From: Haloplanus salinarum
GTDB taxonomy: Archaea; Halobacteriota; Halobacteria; Halobacteriales; Haloferacaceae
Direction of reading: 5' to 3'
Length of the DNA stretch: 64,000 bases
Assembly (NCBI RefSeq): GCF_024498175.1
Contig: NZ_CP101823.1
Location: 682,001-746,000 of the forward strand
Under the pieces are notes generated by a model. The model was given only the letters and a program-made list of their open reading frames with translations. It had not been told where the DNA came from and made no database searches. The position numbers and the translations under genes are program-made. Positions within the stretch are counted from its first letter, which is position 1. Every line of letters begins with the position of its first letter. This document shows positions 8,197-17,036 of this stretch, in pieces.

Positions 8197-9336
8197 TCAG
8201 CCGTCTATCCGGTAGTCGGCCACCGCATCGAGGTCGACCTCCACGCCGAGACCGGGAGTGGACGGAATCGGTACCGTTCCGTCGTCCGGCGCCATACCGG
8301 GACCGGCGAGGGCGTCGCGGATCGGGTTCGGCGAGCGATCGTACTCCAACCACGGTCGGCCATCGACCGTCGCGATGAGGTGGAGGCTGGCTGCCAGTCC
8401 GACCGGCGTCCCCCACGCGTGTGGCACGACGTCGATCCCGTGTTCTTGGGCTCGGGTTACGATGCGCCGTCCGGGGGTGAGTCCCCCGACGATGCAGACG
8501 TCGGGTTGTGCGACGTCCACGCCGTGGACGTCGAACAGCCGAGTGAAGTCGGTCGGCGTGTGACATTCGCCTCCCGCGATCGGTACGTCCAGGTCGGCCC
8601 GAAGGGCGGCGTAGCCTTCGATATCTTCCGGTGCAACGGGCTCTTCGAACCATTGGACTCCCAGTTGGTCCAGCGCCCGTCCCACCCTCCGTGCTTCGCG
8701 CCGTGTGTAGGCGTAGTTGGCGTCCACCATCATCGTCACGTCGTCACCGACCCGCTCCCGGACGGTTCGCACGAGTTCGATGTCCTCGTCGGGCCCGTAT
8801 CCGAGAAGCGAGAGACCGGTCTTCAGTTTCAACGCGCCCAACTCCTCCGCGTTCGCCGCCGCTTCGTCGGCTATCTCGTCGTATTGAACCGAGAGGTCGT
8901 CGGTATCCCTGAAGTAGTGACCGGTGGCGTACGCGCGGACGTCCCCGCGTTCGCGGCCGCCCAAGAGCACGGAGACGGGTTCGTCCAGCAGCTTTCCCTT
9001 GAGGTCCCAGAGTGCGATGTCCAGCCCGCTGATCGCGGGCAGTGGGACGACCGTCTGGTACGTCGCCCGACCGGCATCGTAGAGGTGATCGTAGAGGCGT
9101 TCCACGTGCAGCGGATCCTCGCCGAGAACGGTCGGTGCCAGGACGTCCTCGACTGTCTCCCGCGTTCCAGCCACCGGGCCCCAGCACTCCCCCCATCCGA
9201 CCGTCCCGTCGTCCGCTTCGACCTTGACGAGGACCGCCGAACGGCGGTCCACCCACTCCTGTGCGTATCCGAACCGGTCTTCCAGCGGTGCCGATAGACC
9301 CACCGTCTCTACGCTCTCGATGGACACGTCGATCAT
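8197..9336 (-). CDS. Enolase-superfamily enzyme (mandelate racemase/muconate lactonizing type)
   Basis: This 379-residue protein has an N-terminal capping domain and a TIM barrel. Visible catalytic elements are the KxK motif in LGALKLKTG, metal ligands in VDANYAYTR, WFEEPVAP and IAGGECHT, and a late His in VPHAWGTPVG. That layout fits the mandelate-racemase subgroup, which includes sugar-acid dehydratases and racemases. The substrate cannot be told. The ATG at 9336 (MIDVSIESVE) starts the domain properly; an in-frame upstream extension has no family match. No sugar-catabolism neighbours are visible. Confidence 0.85.
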   Translation of the reverse strand: MIDVSIESVETVGLSAPLEDRFGYAQEWVDRRSAVLVKVEADDGTVGWGECWGPVAGTRETVEDVLAPTVLGEDPLHVERLYDHLYDAGRATYQTVVPLPAISGLDIALWDLKGKLLDEPVSVLLGGRERGDVRAYATGHYFRDTDDLSVQYDEIADEAAANAEELGALKLKTGLSLLGYGPDEDIELVRTVRERVGDDVTMMVDANYAYTRREARRVGRALDQLGVQWFEEPVAPEDIEGYAALRADLDVPIAGGECHTPTDFTRLFDVHGVDVAQPDVCIVGGLTPGRRIVTRAQEHGIDVVPHAWGTPVGLAASLHLIATVDGRPWLEYDRSPNPIRDALAGPGMAPDDGTVPIPSTPGLGVEVDLDAVADYRIDG

Positions 9337-9702
9337 GGAAGTGTGACGTCTACGAGGGTTCGTCCCGTCGTGTTGAAAACCCTGCCGACGGACGGGGTGG
9401 TCCCGCGACACGTCCACGCGCCGTCGCCGGGGCCGTGTCCCGAAACCGGGCGCCGTGGAAAACCCGCCGTGGACGGCCGGTACCAGCGCACCCGGCGGAG
9501 CGACCGCTGTCGGGGGTGTACGGAGGATCCGAGAGACGACGACGCTTTCGTGGGCGGGAGAGCGTTCCTGATCGGCATGGCATGTCGGTGGCAGTCATCC
9601 AACCCGGGCCCGCCGACACCGGCCGCCTCTCGTTCGGGAGGTGTAACTTCGGACGGTTAAATAACCGGGTCGATTCCCAGTAACGTTGGCTCGGGTGATT
9701 AC
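9337..9702. other. Intergenic region upstream of the enolase-superfamily gene
   Basis: About 365 bases carry no gene I can support. Near 9654-9668 lies a short AT-rich interrupted palindrome, GGTTA-AA-TAACC, just before the end of cbiO; it may be part of the termination or regulatory region. The stretch next to 9336 should hold the promoter of the minus-strand enzyme gene. Confidence 0.45.
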
Positions 9703-10446
9703 TCATTTCCGACCGCGATCGGTCACGTCACCCACCTCGAACCGCCGGAGGCCGAACCGCTCGGGGTCGACGCCGTCGAGCGATCGACCGTGGTACGCGA
9801 TCCGCCCCTCGTCGAGGACGCCGAAGCGGTCGCCGACGGCCGCGGCGAAGCCCGGGTAATGCGTGGAGACGACGAACGTGAGGCCCTCGTCGGCCAGGCC
9901 ACGGATCAGGTCGACGAGGGCGCGCGTGCCCGGCCCGTCGAGTCCCGCGGTCGGTTCGTCGAGGACGAGGTAGTCGGGATCCATCGCCAACACGCCCGCG
10001 AGCGCGACCCGCTTTCGCTCGCCGTTGCTCAGCCGGCTACAGAGCCGGTCCTCGTAGCCGTCGAGGCCGACCCGGGAGAGCGCCCGCTCGACGCGGGCCT
10101 CGGTCCCCGCGTCGCCGTCGCGGTTGGCCGGGCCGAAGGCGACGTCCTCGCCGACCGTCGGGGCGACGAGTTGGTCGTCGGGTCGCTGGAAGACGAACCC
10201 GACCCGGCGACGGAGCGAGCGGAGCGAAGCGGCGTCGTAGGCGACGCGCTCGCCGCCGACGACGACGTGGCCGCGGTCGGGTTCGAGCAGGCCGTTGAAC
10301 TGCTTCAGCAGGCTCGACTTGCCGGCCCCGTTGCGCCCGAGGAGGACGGTCACCGCCGCCGTCGGGGCGGTGAACTCCACCCCGCGGAGGACCGTCCGGT
10401 CGCCGTAGCCGAAGTGGAGGTCGACCGTTTCGATCACGCGACCCAC
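9703..10446 (-). CDS. cbiO: Cobalt ECF transporter ATPase CbiO
   Basis: This 247-residue ABC ATPase energises cobalt uptake with CbiM, CbiN and CbiQ. The Walker A LLGRNGAGKSS is near residue 37, the Q-loop is in FVFQRPDDQLV, the signature is the variant LSNGERKR, Walker B is YLVLDEPTAG, and the H-loop is VVSTHYP. The start overlaps the cbiQ end by 13 bases, so it is the last gene of cbiM-N-Q-O. The LSNGE signature differs from the usual LSGGQ but keeps the key Ser and Gly positions. Confidence 0.9.
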   Translation of the reverse strand: MGRVIETVDLHFGYGDRTVLRGVEFTAPTAAVTVLLGRNGAGKSSLLKQFNGLLEPDRGHVVVGGERVAYDAASLRSLRRRVGFVFQRPDDQLVAPTVGEDVAFGPANRDGDAGTEARVERALSRVGLDGYEDRLCSRLSNGERKRVALAGVLAMDPDYLVLDEPTAGLDGPGTRALVDLIRGLADEGLTFVVSTHYPGFAAAVGDRFGVLDEGRIAYHGRSLDGVDPERFGLRRFEVGDVTDRGRK

Positions 10447-11165
10447 CTCGCCGCGACGAGGGCGACGAGTACGACGCCGACGACGGCGTACCCCCCGCTC
10501 TCGTACTCGGGGACCGGCATCCGGCCGGCGTAGTTGCGCGACGCCATGGCGCGTTCGAACGCCTCCGCCCGGTCGATCGATCCCACCAGCAGCGAGGCGC
10601 CGACGAGTTTCGTCGTGCGAAACAGGGCGCGCCGCGAGTCGAACCCACCGCGGAGGCGGGCGGCCGTGTGGAGCCGTGCCGACCGCTCGACGAGGACCTG
10701 GATGCCGCGGTAGACGAGCAGGAGAAGTTCGATCACCGCCGACGGCAAGCGGAGGTCGTCGAGGGCGGCGACCAGTTCGGGGACCGTCGTCGTCAGCGCC
10801 AGAAAGGAGAGCACGGAGAGCGACGCCACCGCGCGCAGGCCCGTCCGCGCCGCGACGGCGAGGCCGCGGTCGGTGATGGTCACGGCCGGCAGGTCCAGAA
10901 CCGGCGCGCCGGGGGTGACGACGGCGACGACCAGCAGGCTCGGCACCAGGAAGGCGAGGGGATACCGGAGGAGCGCGACGTAGGCCCGCCCCGCGGCGTG
11001 GATCGACAGACAGGCGAAGGCGACGGTGGCGACGGCGTAGACGGCCGGTCGCGTCGTCGTCGCGGTGAGCAGGAGCGCGACGAGGACGAAGTACACCCGT
11101 AGCGGCCCCTCGACGACGGGCGTGGCGGTCACCTGGACGTCCTCAAGCGTCCGGTGCATCCCCAT
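10434..11165 (-). CDS. cbiQ: Cobalt ECF transporter permease CbiQ
   Basis: This is the T-component (about 243 residues) of the cobalt transporter, with five or six hydrophobic segments and the cytoplasmic helices that contact the ATPases. Near 170-205 lies the Arg/Ala-rich ARLHTAARLRGGFDSRRALFR, corresponding to the conserved ARG signature region. I chose ATG 11165 (MGMHRTLED), overlapping the cbiN end by 23 bases; ATG 11159 is an alternative. It is co-transcribed with cbiM, cbiN and cbiO. Confidence 0.88.
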   Translation of the reverse strand: MGMHRTLEDVQVTATPVVEGPLRVYFVLVALLLTATTTRPAVYAVATVAFACLSIHAAGRAYVALLRYPLAFLVPSLLVVAVVTPGAPVLDLPAVTITDRGLAVAARTGLRAVASLSVLSFLALTTTVPELVAALDDLRLPSAVIELLLLVYRGIQVLVERSARLHTAARLRGGFDSRRALFRTTKLVGASLLVGSIDRAEAFERAMASRNYAGRMPVPEYESGGYAVVGVVLVALVAARWVA

Positions 11166-11415
11166 CACTCGCTCGCAACCGGTCGAGGTACCGTCCGAGC
11201 AGGACCGCGCCAACGCCCCCCTGGAGAGCGAAGAGGAGGGCCTCGCCCGTCGCGTCGGGCGCCCAGGCGGGCGTCGCCCACCGGTCGTACGTCGGGGACC
11301 GCTCCTCGATTTCGGCAACGGCCTGCCCGTCGGTTCCCGCGAGGTCGCCGCCGGCCGTCGCGAGGAGGAAGACCACGGCGGCGACGACGCCGCCGAGCAG
11401 CAGGCTGCGTCTCAC
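11143..11415 (-). CDS. cbiN: Cobalt transport protein CbiN
   Basis: This is a 90-residue membrane protein with two transmembrane helices: SLLLGGVVAAVVFLLA at the start and GEALLFALQGGVGAVLLG near 65. The extracellular loop between them carries the family-like ERSPTYDRWATPAWAP. CbiN makes metal loading of CbiM possible. The start codon is GTG at 11415, overlapping the cbiM stop (GTGA), which is why ATG-only gene callers may miss or lengthen it. Confidence 0.88.
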   Translation of the reverse strand: MRRSLLLGGVVAAVVFLLATAGGDLAGTDGQAVAEIEERSPTYDRWATPAWAPDATGEALLFALQGGVGAVLLGRYLDRLRASDGDAPDA

Positions 11416-12074
11416 GACGCCACCCCCACCCGGCTCCCGTCGAGCGTGTCGAGACGGCACAGGTAGCCCACCATCGCCGCCGCGAGGAGGCCCTCGAGCA
11501 CGCCGATGGGGAGCTGTGTGACGGTGAACACCGCCGCGAAGTCGAGCGCCGACGCGAGGACGCCGCCCGGGTCCGCCCCCGCGGGAAAGGCCAGCCCGAG
11601 TTGGAACGAGGTGACGAGATACGTCGTCCAGTCGGTGACCGCCGCGGCGACGAAGGTGGACCGTTCGAGCGACAGTCGCGGCCGGACGAGCCGGTACGCC
11701 GTCCACCCGACGAAGGGGCCGACGACCCCCATCGAGAGGACGTTGGCACCGAGGGTCGTCACGCCCCCGTGGGCGAGGAGGAGCGCCTGGTAGAGGAGGA
11801 CCACGACCGAGACGAAGGCGGTGACGGCGGGGCCGAACAGCACGACGATGAGGCCCGTCCCGGTCGGATGCGAGGAACTCCCCGCCACCGAGGGGAGTTT
11901 GAGCGCCGAGAGGACGAACACGAACGCCGCACACACCGCGACCAGCGCCTTGGTGCGGGGATCGGTCCGAACGGCCGACAGCGTCCGCCGCGCGCCGTAC
12001 GCCACGAACGGGAGTGCGAGGACCGTCCAGACGACCGCCCAAACCGGTGGCAGGAATCCCTCCATGATGTGCAA
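11412..12074 (-). CDS. cbiM: Cobalt ECF transporter substrate-binding membrane protein CbiM
   Basis: This is the 220-residue S-component. It begins MHIMEGFLPP, the family's invariant N-terminus; the N-terminal amine and His2 coordinate cobalt, so the start is certain. The metal-site loop also includes the His in SSHPTGTGLIVVLFGP. Six hydrophobic segments follow. It is the first gene of cbiMNQO, divergent from cobA, so uptake and synthesis share one control region (12075-12218). Confidence 0.93.
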   Translation of the reverse strand: MHIMEGFLPPVWAVVWTVLALPFVAYGARRTLSAVRTDPRTKALVAVCAAFVFVLSALKLPSVAGSSSHPTGTGLIVVLFGPAVTAFVSVVVLLYQALLLAHGGVTTLGANVLSMGVVGPFVGWTAYRLVRPRLSLERSTFVAAAVTDWTTYLVTSFQLGLAFPAGADPGGVLASALDFAAVFTVTQLPIGVLEGLLAAAMVGYLCRLDTLDGSRVGVAS

Positions 12075-12218
12075 GTCGAGATCACTTCCCGTCGGTGCCG
12101 ACTACCTCCCGTGTAAAAACAATACCGCTTGCGATAACGAAACTGCACTTTGGAAACACCTCCCTTCCGCCAGAAACACAAGTAGATTGAAGTTACTGCA
12201 ATCAGCGCTTATCCACCG
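12075..12218. promoter_or_regulatory. Divergent control region of cbiM and cobA
   Basis: This 144-base AT-richer spacer drives the uptake operon (minus) and cobA (plus). Before cobA it holds ACAAGTAGATT (12178-12188) and TTACTGCAAT...TTATC (12193-12213). Similar elements precede cbiT, chlID and cobN. No cobalamin riboswitch-like structure was recognised. Confidence 0.5.
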
Positions 12219-13115
12219 ATGGAAGAGGACACCGCTCGGGGACCGGGAACGGGGAACGGACCGCCGGGACGCCCCCGGGACGCCGACGACGAGACGATCC
12301 GCCAGCCCTTCGACCGCGAGACGTCGACCCCGGAGCGGTCGCGGGCGACGGCGGGCCAGGTGTATCTGGTCGGCGCGGGGCCGGGCGATCCGGACCTGCT
12401 CACCGTCCGGGCGCGGCGGCTCATCGAGACCGCTGACGTGGTGTTTCACGACGCCCTCACCCGTGATACGCTGGTTCACCGCATCCCCGGAGCGGTTGAG
12501 GTCGTCGACGTCGGCAAGCGGGCCGACCGGAAGACGCCACAGGCGGAGATCAACGAGCGACTGGCCGACCGCGCGGCCGCCGGCGACGCCGTCGTCCGCC
12601 TGAAGGGCGGCGACCCGTTCGTCTTCGGCCGCGGCGGCGAGGAGGCCCAGTACCTCGCCGACCGCGACGTCGGGTTCGAGATCGTGCCGGGCGTCTCCAG
12701 CGTGATCGCCGCCCCCGGACTGGCCGGCATCCCGCTCACCCACCGCGACGTCTCCTCCCGCTTCACGGTCATCACGGGCCACGAGACGCCGGACAAGGGC
12801 GCGAGTACGCTCGACTGGGCCGCGCTCGCCGACGAGATCCGGAACGGGTCGACGCTCGTCATCCTCATGGGCGTCCGGACGCTGGAGCGCAACGTCACCG
12901 CCCTCCGGTCGCACGGCGTCGACGGCGACGTCCCCGTCGCCCTCGTCCAGAAGGCCGCCTGGGACGACCAGCGCGTCGTCCGGGGCTCCCTCGAGACCAT
13001 CGTCGACGACGCCGAGGACTCCGCGATCACGCCCCCCGCGACCACCGTCGTCGGCGACGTGGTCTCGATCCGCGACGACGTCGCCGCCGTCCTCGACGAG
13101 TTCGAACCGGCCTGA
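12219..13115 (+). CDS. cobA: Uroporphyrinogen-III C-methyltransferase (SUMT)
   Basis: This enzyme makes precorrin-2 from uroporphyrinogen III by two SAM methylations, the branch point into cobalamin. The 298-residue protein has the P-loop-like VYLVGAGPGDPDLLT at about 48-62, RLKGGDPFVFGRGGEEA near 130, PGVSSVIAAP and the GIPLTHR motif. The first 45 residues are an acidic, Arg-containing extension absent from bacterial SUMTs. It heads the plus-strand cobalamin genes. It could also feed siroheme or heme d1-type branches, but its place argues for B12. Confidence 0.9.
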   Translation: MEEDTARGPGTGNGPPGRPRDADDETIRQPFDRETSTPERSRATAGQVYLVGAGPGDPDLLTVRARRLIETADVVFHDALTRDTLVHRIPGAVEVVDVGKRADRKTPQAEINERLADRAAAGDAVVRLKGGDPFVFGRGGEEAQYLADRDVGFEIVPGVSSVIAAPGLAGIPLTHRDVSSRFTVITGHETPDKGASTLDWAALADEIRNGSTLVILMGVRTLERNVTALRSHGVDGDVPVALVQKAAWDDQRVVRGSLETIVDDAEDSAITPPATTVVGDVVSIRDDVAAVLDEFEPA

Positions 13116-13150
13116 GTCGCCGCGTGGGGTGAAACCCCGCTTTTTGTAGG

Positions 13151-13162
13151 ACAAGCAAAATT
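13151..13162 (+). promoter_or_regulatory. Shared ACAAGnA-type element before cbiT
   Basis: ACAAGCAAAATT lies 32-43 bases before the cbiT start. It resembles ACAAGTAGATT before cobA and ACAAGTAAACTT before chlID (minus strand). It may be a TATA-type element or an operator of the cobalamin regulon; the match was made by eye. Confidence 0.4.
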
Positions 13163-13193
13163 GTTTTCATCCGGCCCCGAAATTGTGGTGGTG

Positions 13194-13751
13194 ATGCCTC
13201 AGGTAGCGCTTCCGCACGACGCGAAGGCCGGGCCGACGAAAGCGGAGATACGTGGAGTGACGCTCCGGAAGTTGGACTTGCAGCCCACGGATCACTTCGT
13301 CGACGTCGGCTCCTGTACCGGCGCGGTCACCGTGGAGGCGGCCCGTCGCGCCGGCCGGGTGACGGCCGTCGAGCGAAAGCCCGACCGGCTGGAGGTGACC
13401 CGGAAGAACCTCGCCGCCAACGAGTACGACGCCGAGGTGTCGCTTCGCGAGGCGGAGGCGCCGGCGGGGCTTCCGGACGACGCGGACGCCATGTTCCTCG
13501 GTGGGAGTCGGAACTTCGAGGCCGTCCTCGATCACGCCGTGGAGACGGGCGTCGACCGGGTGGTGATGAACGTCTCCCGCGTCGAGGTGGCGGGCCGTGC
13601 CGTCGACGCCTTCCGCGACCGGGACCTCCTCTCGGAGGTCCTCCAGATCCAGGTGAACCACGGCTACGAACTCGCCGGCGCGACGAGCTTCCGGGCGGAC
13701 AACCCCGTCTACGTCGTCGTCGGGCGCCGCGACGGGGGCGGTCTCGCGTGA
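13194..13751 (+). CDS. cbiT: Cobalt-precorrin-6B C15-methyltransferase (decarboxylating) CbiT
   Basis: This enzyme methylates C15 and removes the C12 acetate carboxyl of the corrin precursor. The 185-residue Rossmann methyltransferase has the SAM motif DVGSCTGAVTVEAAR near residue 38, followed by VTAVERKPDRLEVTRKNL and LGGSRNFEAVLD. I chose the ATG at 13194 (MPQVALPHDA) because it begins the family's conserved P-x-T-K-x-EIR region. It overlaps cbiL at GTGA and is partner to CbiE further downstream. Confidence 0.9.
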   Translation: MPQVALPHDAKAGPTKAEIRGVTLRKLDLQPTDHFVDVGSCTGAVTVEAARRAGRVTAVERKPDRLEVTRKNLAANEYDAEVSLREAEAPAGLPDDADAMFLGGSRNFEAVLDHAVETGVDRVVMNVSRVEVAGRAVDAFRDRDLLSEVLQIQVNHGYELAGATSFRADNPVYVVVGRRDGGGLA

Positions 13752-14455
13752 CCGTCTACGGCGTCGGCCTCGGCCCCGGCGAGGCCGACCTGATCACCGT
13801 CCGCGGCAAGCGGGTCCTCGAATCCGCGTCGACCGTTCACTCGCCCGGCCGCCTCTCGCGGTCGGTCGCCCGCGAGTACGTTCCCGACTCCAAGCTCGGC
13901 GACCTCGACTTCCCGATGACCCGCGACCCCGAGAAACTCCGGCGGGCGTGGCGGACGGCCGCCGACGCCGTCGCCGAGACGGCGGCCGACGAGGACGTCG
14001 CCTTCGTCACCCTCGGCGACCCGAACGTCTACTCGACGTTCGGACACCTCCGGCGGACGCTGTCGGCCTTCCACCCCGACGTGGACGTGGCGGTGGTGCC
14101 GGGCGTCAGCGCCGTGACGGCCTTCGCGACGGCGCTCGGCGTCGAGATCGAGGCCGGGACCGGCCTCTCGCTCCGGGAGGCCGCCGACGGCGCGGCGCCG
14201 ACCGGCCCCGATCGGATGATCCTGTTCAAGGTCACCGACGCGGTGGCCACCCACGAGGGACTCGTCGACGCCGGCTACGACGTCCGCTACGGTCGCCGCC
14301 TGTTCATGGAACAGGGGGAGACCACCGTCACGAGCGACCCGACGGAGGTGGCCGAGCGCGACTACTACACGCTCGCGTACGCCGAACGGCGGGGGCTGGA
14401 GCGCGACCTGGCGACCGCCGCCTTCGAGGACGGCGAGCGGGAGGGGTCGGCGTGA
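13748..14455 (+). CDS. cbiL: Cobalt-factor II C20-methyltransferase CbiL
   Basis: This adds a methyl at C20 of cobalt-factor II. The 235-residue tetrapyrrole methylase opens VYGVGLGPGEADLITVRGKRVL, and ALGDPNVYSTF-type and PGVSAVTAFA motifs follow. The start is GTG at 13748, overlapping the cbiT stop. The cbiF start overlaps its end. Length and motifs fit CbiL. Confidence 0.88.
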   Translation: MTVYGVGLGPGEADLITVRGKRVLESASTVHSPGRLSRSVAREYVPDSKLGDLDFPMTRDPEKLRRAWRTAADAVAETAADEDVAFVTLGDPNVYSTFGHLRRTLSAFHPDVDVAVVPGVSAVTAFATALGVEIEAGTGLSLREAADGAAPTGPDRMILFKVTDAVATHEGLVDAGYDVRYGRRLFMEQGETTVTSDPTEVAERDYYTLAYAERRGLERDLATAAFEDGEREGSA

Positions 14456-15264
14456 GAAACGATCACACCGCCGGCGACGTCCGCGAGGGCGTCCCCTTTA
14501 TCGGCGCCGGCCCCGGCGACCCGGGGCTGCTCACCGTCACCGGGAAGCGCCTCGTCGAGGACGCGGACCTCGTCGTGCACGCCGGCTCGCTGGTCAACAG
14601 CGAACTGCTGGAGGCGTACTGCGACGACGCGGAGCAGGTCAACAGCGTCGGCAAGGACCTCGAAGAGTTGGTCCCGCTGATGGCCGAGGCCTACGAGGCC
14701 GGGCGGACGGTCGTGCGCCTGCACAGCGGCGACCCCGCCGTCTACGGCGCCGCCCTGGAGCAGATGGACGCCCTCGACGACGAGGGTGTCCCGTCCTACT
14801 TCGTGCCCGGCGTCACCTCCGCCTTCGCCGCCAGCGCGACCCTCGGGACGCAGTTGACGCTCAACGAGGTGGCCAACCACGTCGCCTTCACCCGGCCACA
14901 GGGCAAGACCCTCTCGGCCGAGGAGGACCACATCAGCGACTTCGTCGGCTTCGGCGACGTGACGACGTGCATCTACCTGGGGACCCACGCCGTCAGCGAC
15001 ACGATGGACCGCCTGCTCGACGACGGCCACGATCCCGAGACGCCCGTCGCGGTCGTCTACCACGCCTCCTGGCCCGACGAGGACGTGATCCGGGGCACCA
15101 TCGGAACCATCGGCGAGCAGGTCGAGGCGGCGGGCTACCGCGCCTCGGCGCTAGTGATAATCGGCGAGGCGGCCACCGGCGCCGGGTACGAGCGGTCGTA
15201 CCTGTACGGCGACTGGGCGAACGACGACGACAGCGACACCGAGAGCGACACGAACCATGACTGA
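14452..15264 (+). CDS. cbiF: Cobalt-precorrin-4 C11-methyltransferase CbiF
   Basis: This methylates C11 of cobalt-precorrin-4. The protein has 270 residues with the opening VPFIGAGPGDPGLLTVTGKRL at about 14, LVVHAGSLVNSELL, RLHSGDPAVYGAALEQM and VPGVTSAFAASATL, the classical CbiF/CobM signature. The C-terminus is an Asp/Ser tail. The start is GTG at 14452, inside the end of cbiL. A longer in-frame extension upstream is the shadow of cbiL and is not coding here. The stop overlaps the cbiG start. Confidence 0.9.
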   Translation: MRNDHTAGDVREGVPFIGAGPGDPGLLTVTGKRLVEDADLVVHAGSLVNSELLEAYCDDAEQVNSVGKDLEELVPLMAEAYEAGRTVVRLHSGDPAVYGAALEQMDALDDEGVPSYFVPGVTSAFAASATLGTQLTLNEVANHVAFTRPQGKTLSAEEDHISDFVGFGDVTTCIYLGTHAVSDTMDRLLDDGHDPETPVAVVYHASWPDEDVIRGTIGTIGEQVEAAGYRASALVIIGEAATGAGYERSYLYGDWANDDDSDTESDTNHD

Positions 15265-16225
15265 GAGCACTACCGACACGACGGACGACGGCTGTAGCAC
15301 CCCGGACAGCGACGGGGAGGTCGCCGACGAGATCGCGATCGTCAGCTTCGAGCGCAAACTCGACACGGCCGAGGAGATCGAAGCCGGCCTCGCGGCCGAC
15401 TACGACCGCATCGACATCCTCGAGTACCACGGCGACGTCTTCGCGGAGCACTGGGGCGAGTACGACTGCTTCGTCGGCCTGATGGCCAGCGGCATCGCCA
15501 TGCGCAAGACCGCACCCCTGCTCGACGACAAGTGGGACGACCCCGCGGTGGTCGTCGTCGACGAGGAGCTGACGTGGGCCATCCCGCTCACCGGCGGCCA
15601 CCACGGCGCGAACCAGGTAGCGAACGACCTCGCGGGCCTCGGCGCCGTGCCCGCGATGACGACGGCGTCGGAGGCGGCGGGCAAGCAGGGCGTCGAGAGC
15701 CGCGCGAAGGCCCTCGACACCCACGTCGTCAACGGCGACTCGACGGTGGCGACGAACCTCGCCGTCCTCGACGAGAACCTGGGACCGGTCGCCCGCCTCG
15801 ACGGGCCGCGGGCGGTCCTCGTCGGCGACGACGTGACCGTCCTCAAGCGGAACACGGAGGCGGGCGTCGTCCTCGGCACCGGCAGCGTCTCCGGCGCCGA
15901 CGCCGAACAGTTCCTGACCGCCTGGCGCGCGGCTCTCGACGAGGCGGACCTGACGCCCGACGACGTCGAGTTCGTCGCGACGGCGACCCGCAAGGAGGAC
16001 GAACCCGGCCTGATCGAGGCCGCACGGGAGTTCGGCGTCGGAGTGGCCTCCCTCGACAAGGAGACCCTGGAGGCCTTCGAGGGGCCGACCCCCTCCAAGT
16101 CGAAGGAGCTGATCGGCTGGCCGGGCATCGCGGAGGCGAGCGCCATCGCGGCCGGCCGCGACCACGAACTCCTCGTCGAGAAGCGGCGACACGACGACGC
16201 GGTCACCGTGGCGGTGGGCCGATGA
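15257..16225 (+). CDS. cbiG: Cobalt-precorrin-5A hydrolase CbiG
   Basis: This opens the delta-lactone of cobalt-precorrin-5A, releasing acetaldehyde, a step specific to the early-cobalt pathway. The 322-residue protein has an N-terminal domain with CFVGLMASGIAMRKTAPLL and IPLTGGHHGANQVA, and a C-terminal domain with VLGTGSVSGADAEQF, FVATATRKEDEPGLIEAA and the ending ASAIAAGRDHELLVEKRR, as in CbiG. A 22-residue acidic leader precedes the fold. It overlaps both neighbours. Confidence 0.9.
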   Translation: MTESTTDTTDDGCSTPDSDGEVADEIAIVSFERKLDTAEEIEAGLAADYDRIDILEYHGDVFAEHWGEYDCFVGLMASGIAMRKTAPLLDDKWDDPAVVVVDEELTWAIPLTGGHHGANQVANDLAGLGAVPAMTTASEAAGKQGVESRAKALDTHVVNGDSTVATNLAVLDENLGPVARLDGPRAVLVGDDVTVLKRNTEAGVVLGTGSVSGADAEQFLTAWRAALDEADLTPDDVEFVATATRKEDEPGLIEAAREFGVGVASLDKETLEAFEGPTPSKSKELIGWPGIAEASAIAAGRDHELLVEKRRHDDAVTVAVGR

Positions 16226-17034
16226 CCGATCACGGCACCCTCTACGTCGTCGGCATCGGGCCGGGGCTGCCCGCCCACATGACCCAGCGGGCGCGCGAGG
16301 TCATCACCGGCGCCGACTGTGTCATCGCCTCGAACCTCTACCAGGAGTTCCTCCGGCAGGACGGGACGCTCCCGCCCGAGGGCGAGGGCGGCGAGGCTGA
16401 CCCCGAGGTCGTCCGCTCGTCGATGGGACAGCAGGTCGAACTCACCCGCGAAGCCTTCGAGCGCGTCCGGGACGGCGAGGACGTCGCCAACGTCTCCGGG
16501 GGCGACCCGAACGTCTACGGCAAGTCCGACCTCGTCTTCACGATGGCCGACGCCGACGACGCCACGGACGTCCCGATCGAGATCGTCCCCGGCGTGACCG
16601 CGGCGCTCGGCGGCGCGGCGATGATGGGCGCGCCCCTCTCGAACGACTTCTGTACCGTGTCGCTGTCCGACAAGTGGCGCGGCTGGGACGAGATCGAGGA
16701 GAAACTCCGCGCGGCCGCGATCAGCGACTTCGTCGTCGTCCTCTACAACTGCTGGCGGAACTACGAGCGGGCGATCGGGATCCTCCGCGAGGAGCGGGCC
16801 GACGACGTGCCGGTCGGCATCTTCAACGACGCCGGCCGGGGCGACGCCGGCCGGAACGTCGACGGGGAGGCGTTCACCGTCACGACGCTCGGCGAGGCGG
16901 CGGCCCACGAGGAAGACGTCGGCGGCATGGGCACGTCCATCCTCGTCGGCACCCACGAGACCGACACCTGGCGCAACGACCACGAAACGTACCTCGTCAC
17001 CCCGCGCGGCGGGCGTGACGTCGAGGACTTCTAA
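16222..17034 (+). CDS. cbiH: Precorrin-3B/cobalt-factor III C17-methyltransferase, CbiH-type (copy 2)
   Basis: This 270-residue tetrapyrrole methylase has LYVVGIGPGLPAHMTQRARE at the N-terminus, NVSGGDPNVYGK, PIEIVPGVTAALGGAAMMGAPL and FVVVLYNCWRN, matching the CbiH/CobJ family (ring contraction and C17 methylation of cobalt-factor III). It starts at ATG 16222, overlapping the cbiG stop. A second CbiH follows directly. The motif GIGPGLPAHMT, with an inserted LPAH, is unusual compared with GxGPG(D/E) in the other copy, so the two may have different roles. Confidence 0.85.
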   Translation: MTDHGTLYVVGIGPGLPAHMTQRAREVITGADCVIASNLYQEFLRQDGTLPPEGEGGEADPEVVRSSMGQQVELTREAFERVRDGEDVANVSGGDPNVYGKSDLVFTMADADDATDVPIEIVPGVTAALGGAAMMGAPLSNDFCTVSLSDKWRGWDEIEEKLRAAAISDFVVVLYNCWRNYERAIGILREERADDVPVGIFNDAGRGDAGRNVDGEAFTVTTLGEAAAHEEDVGGMGTSILVGTHETDTWRNDHETYLVTPRGGRDVEDF

Positions 17035-17036
17035 CC

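Noticed and set aside
12075-12218. A cobalamin riboswitch before cobA or cbiM
   Set aside because: No B12-box-like conserved block was found and the spacer is too short; a protein-operator arrangement fits better.
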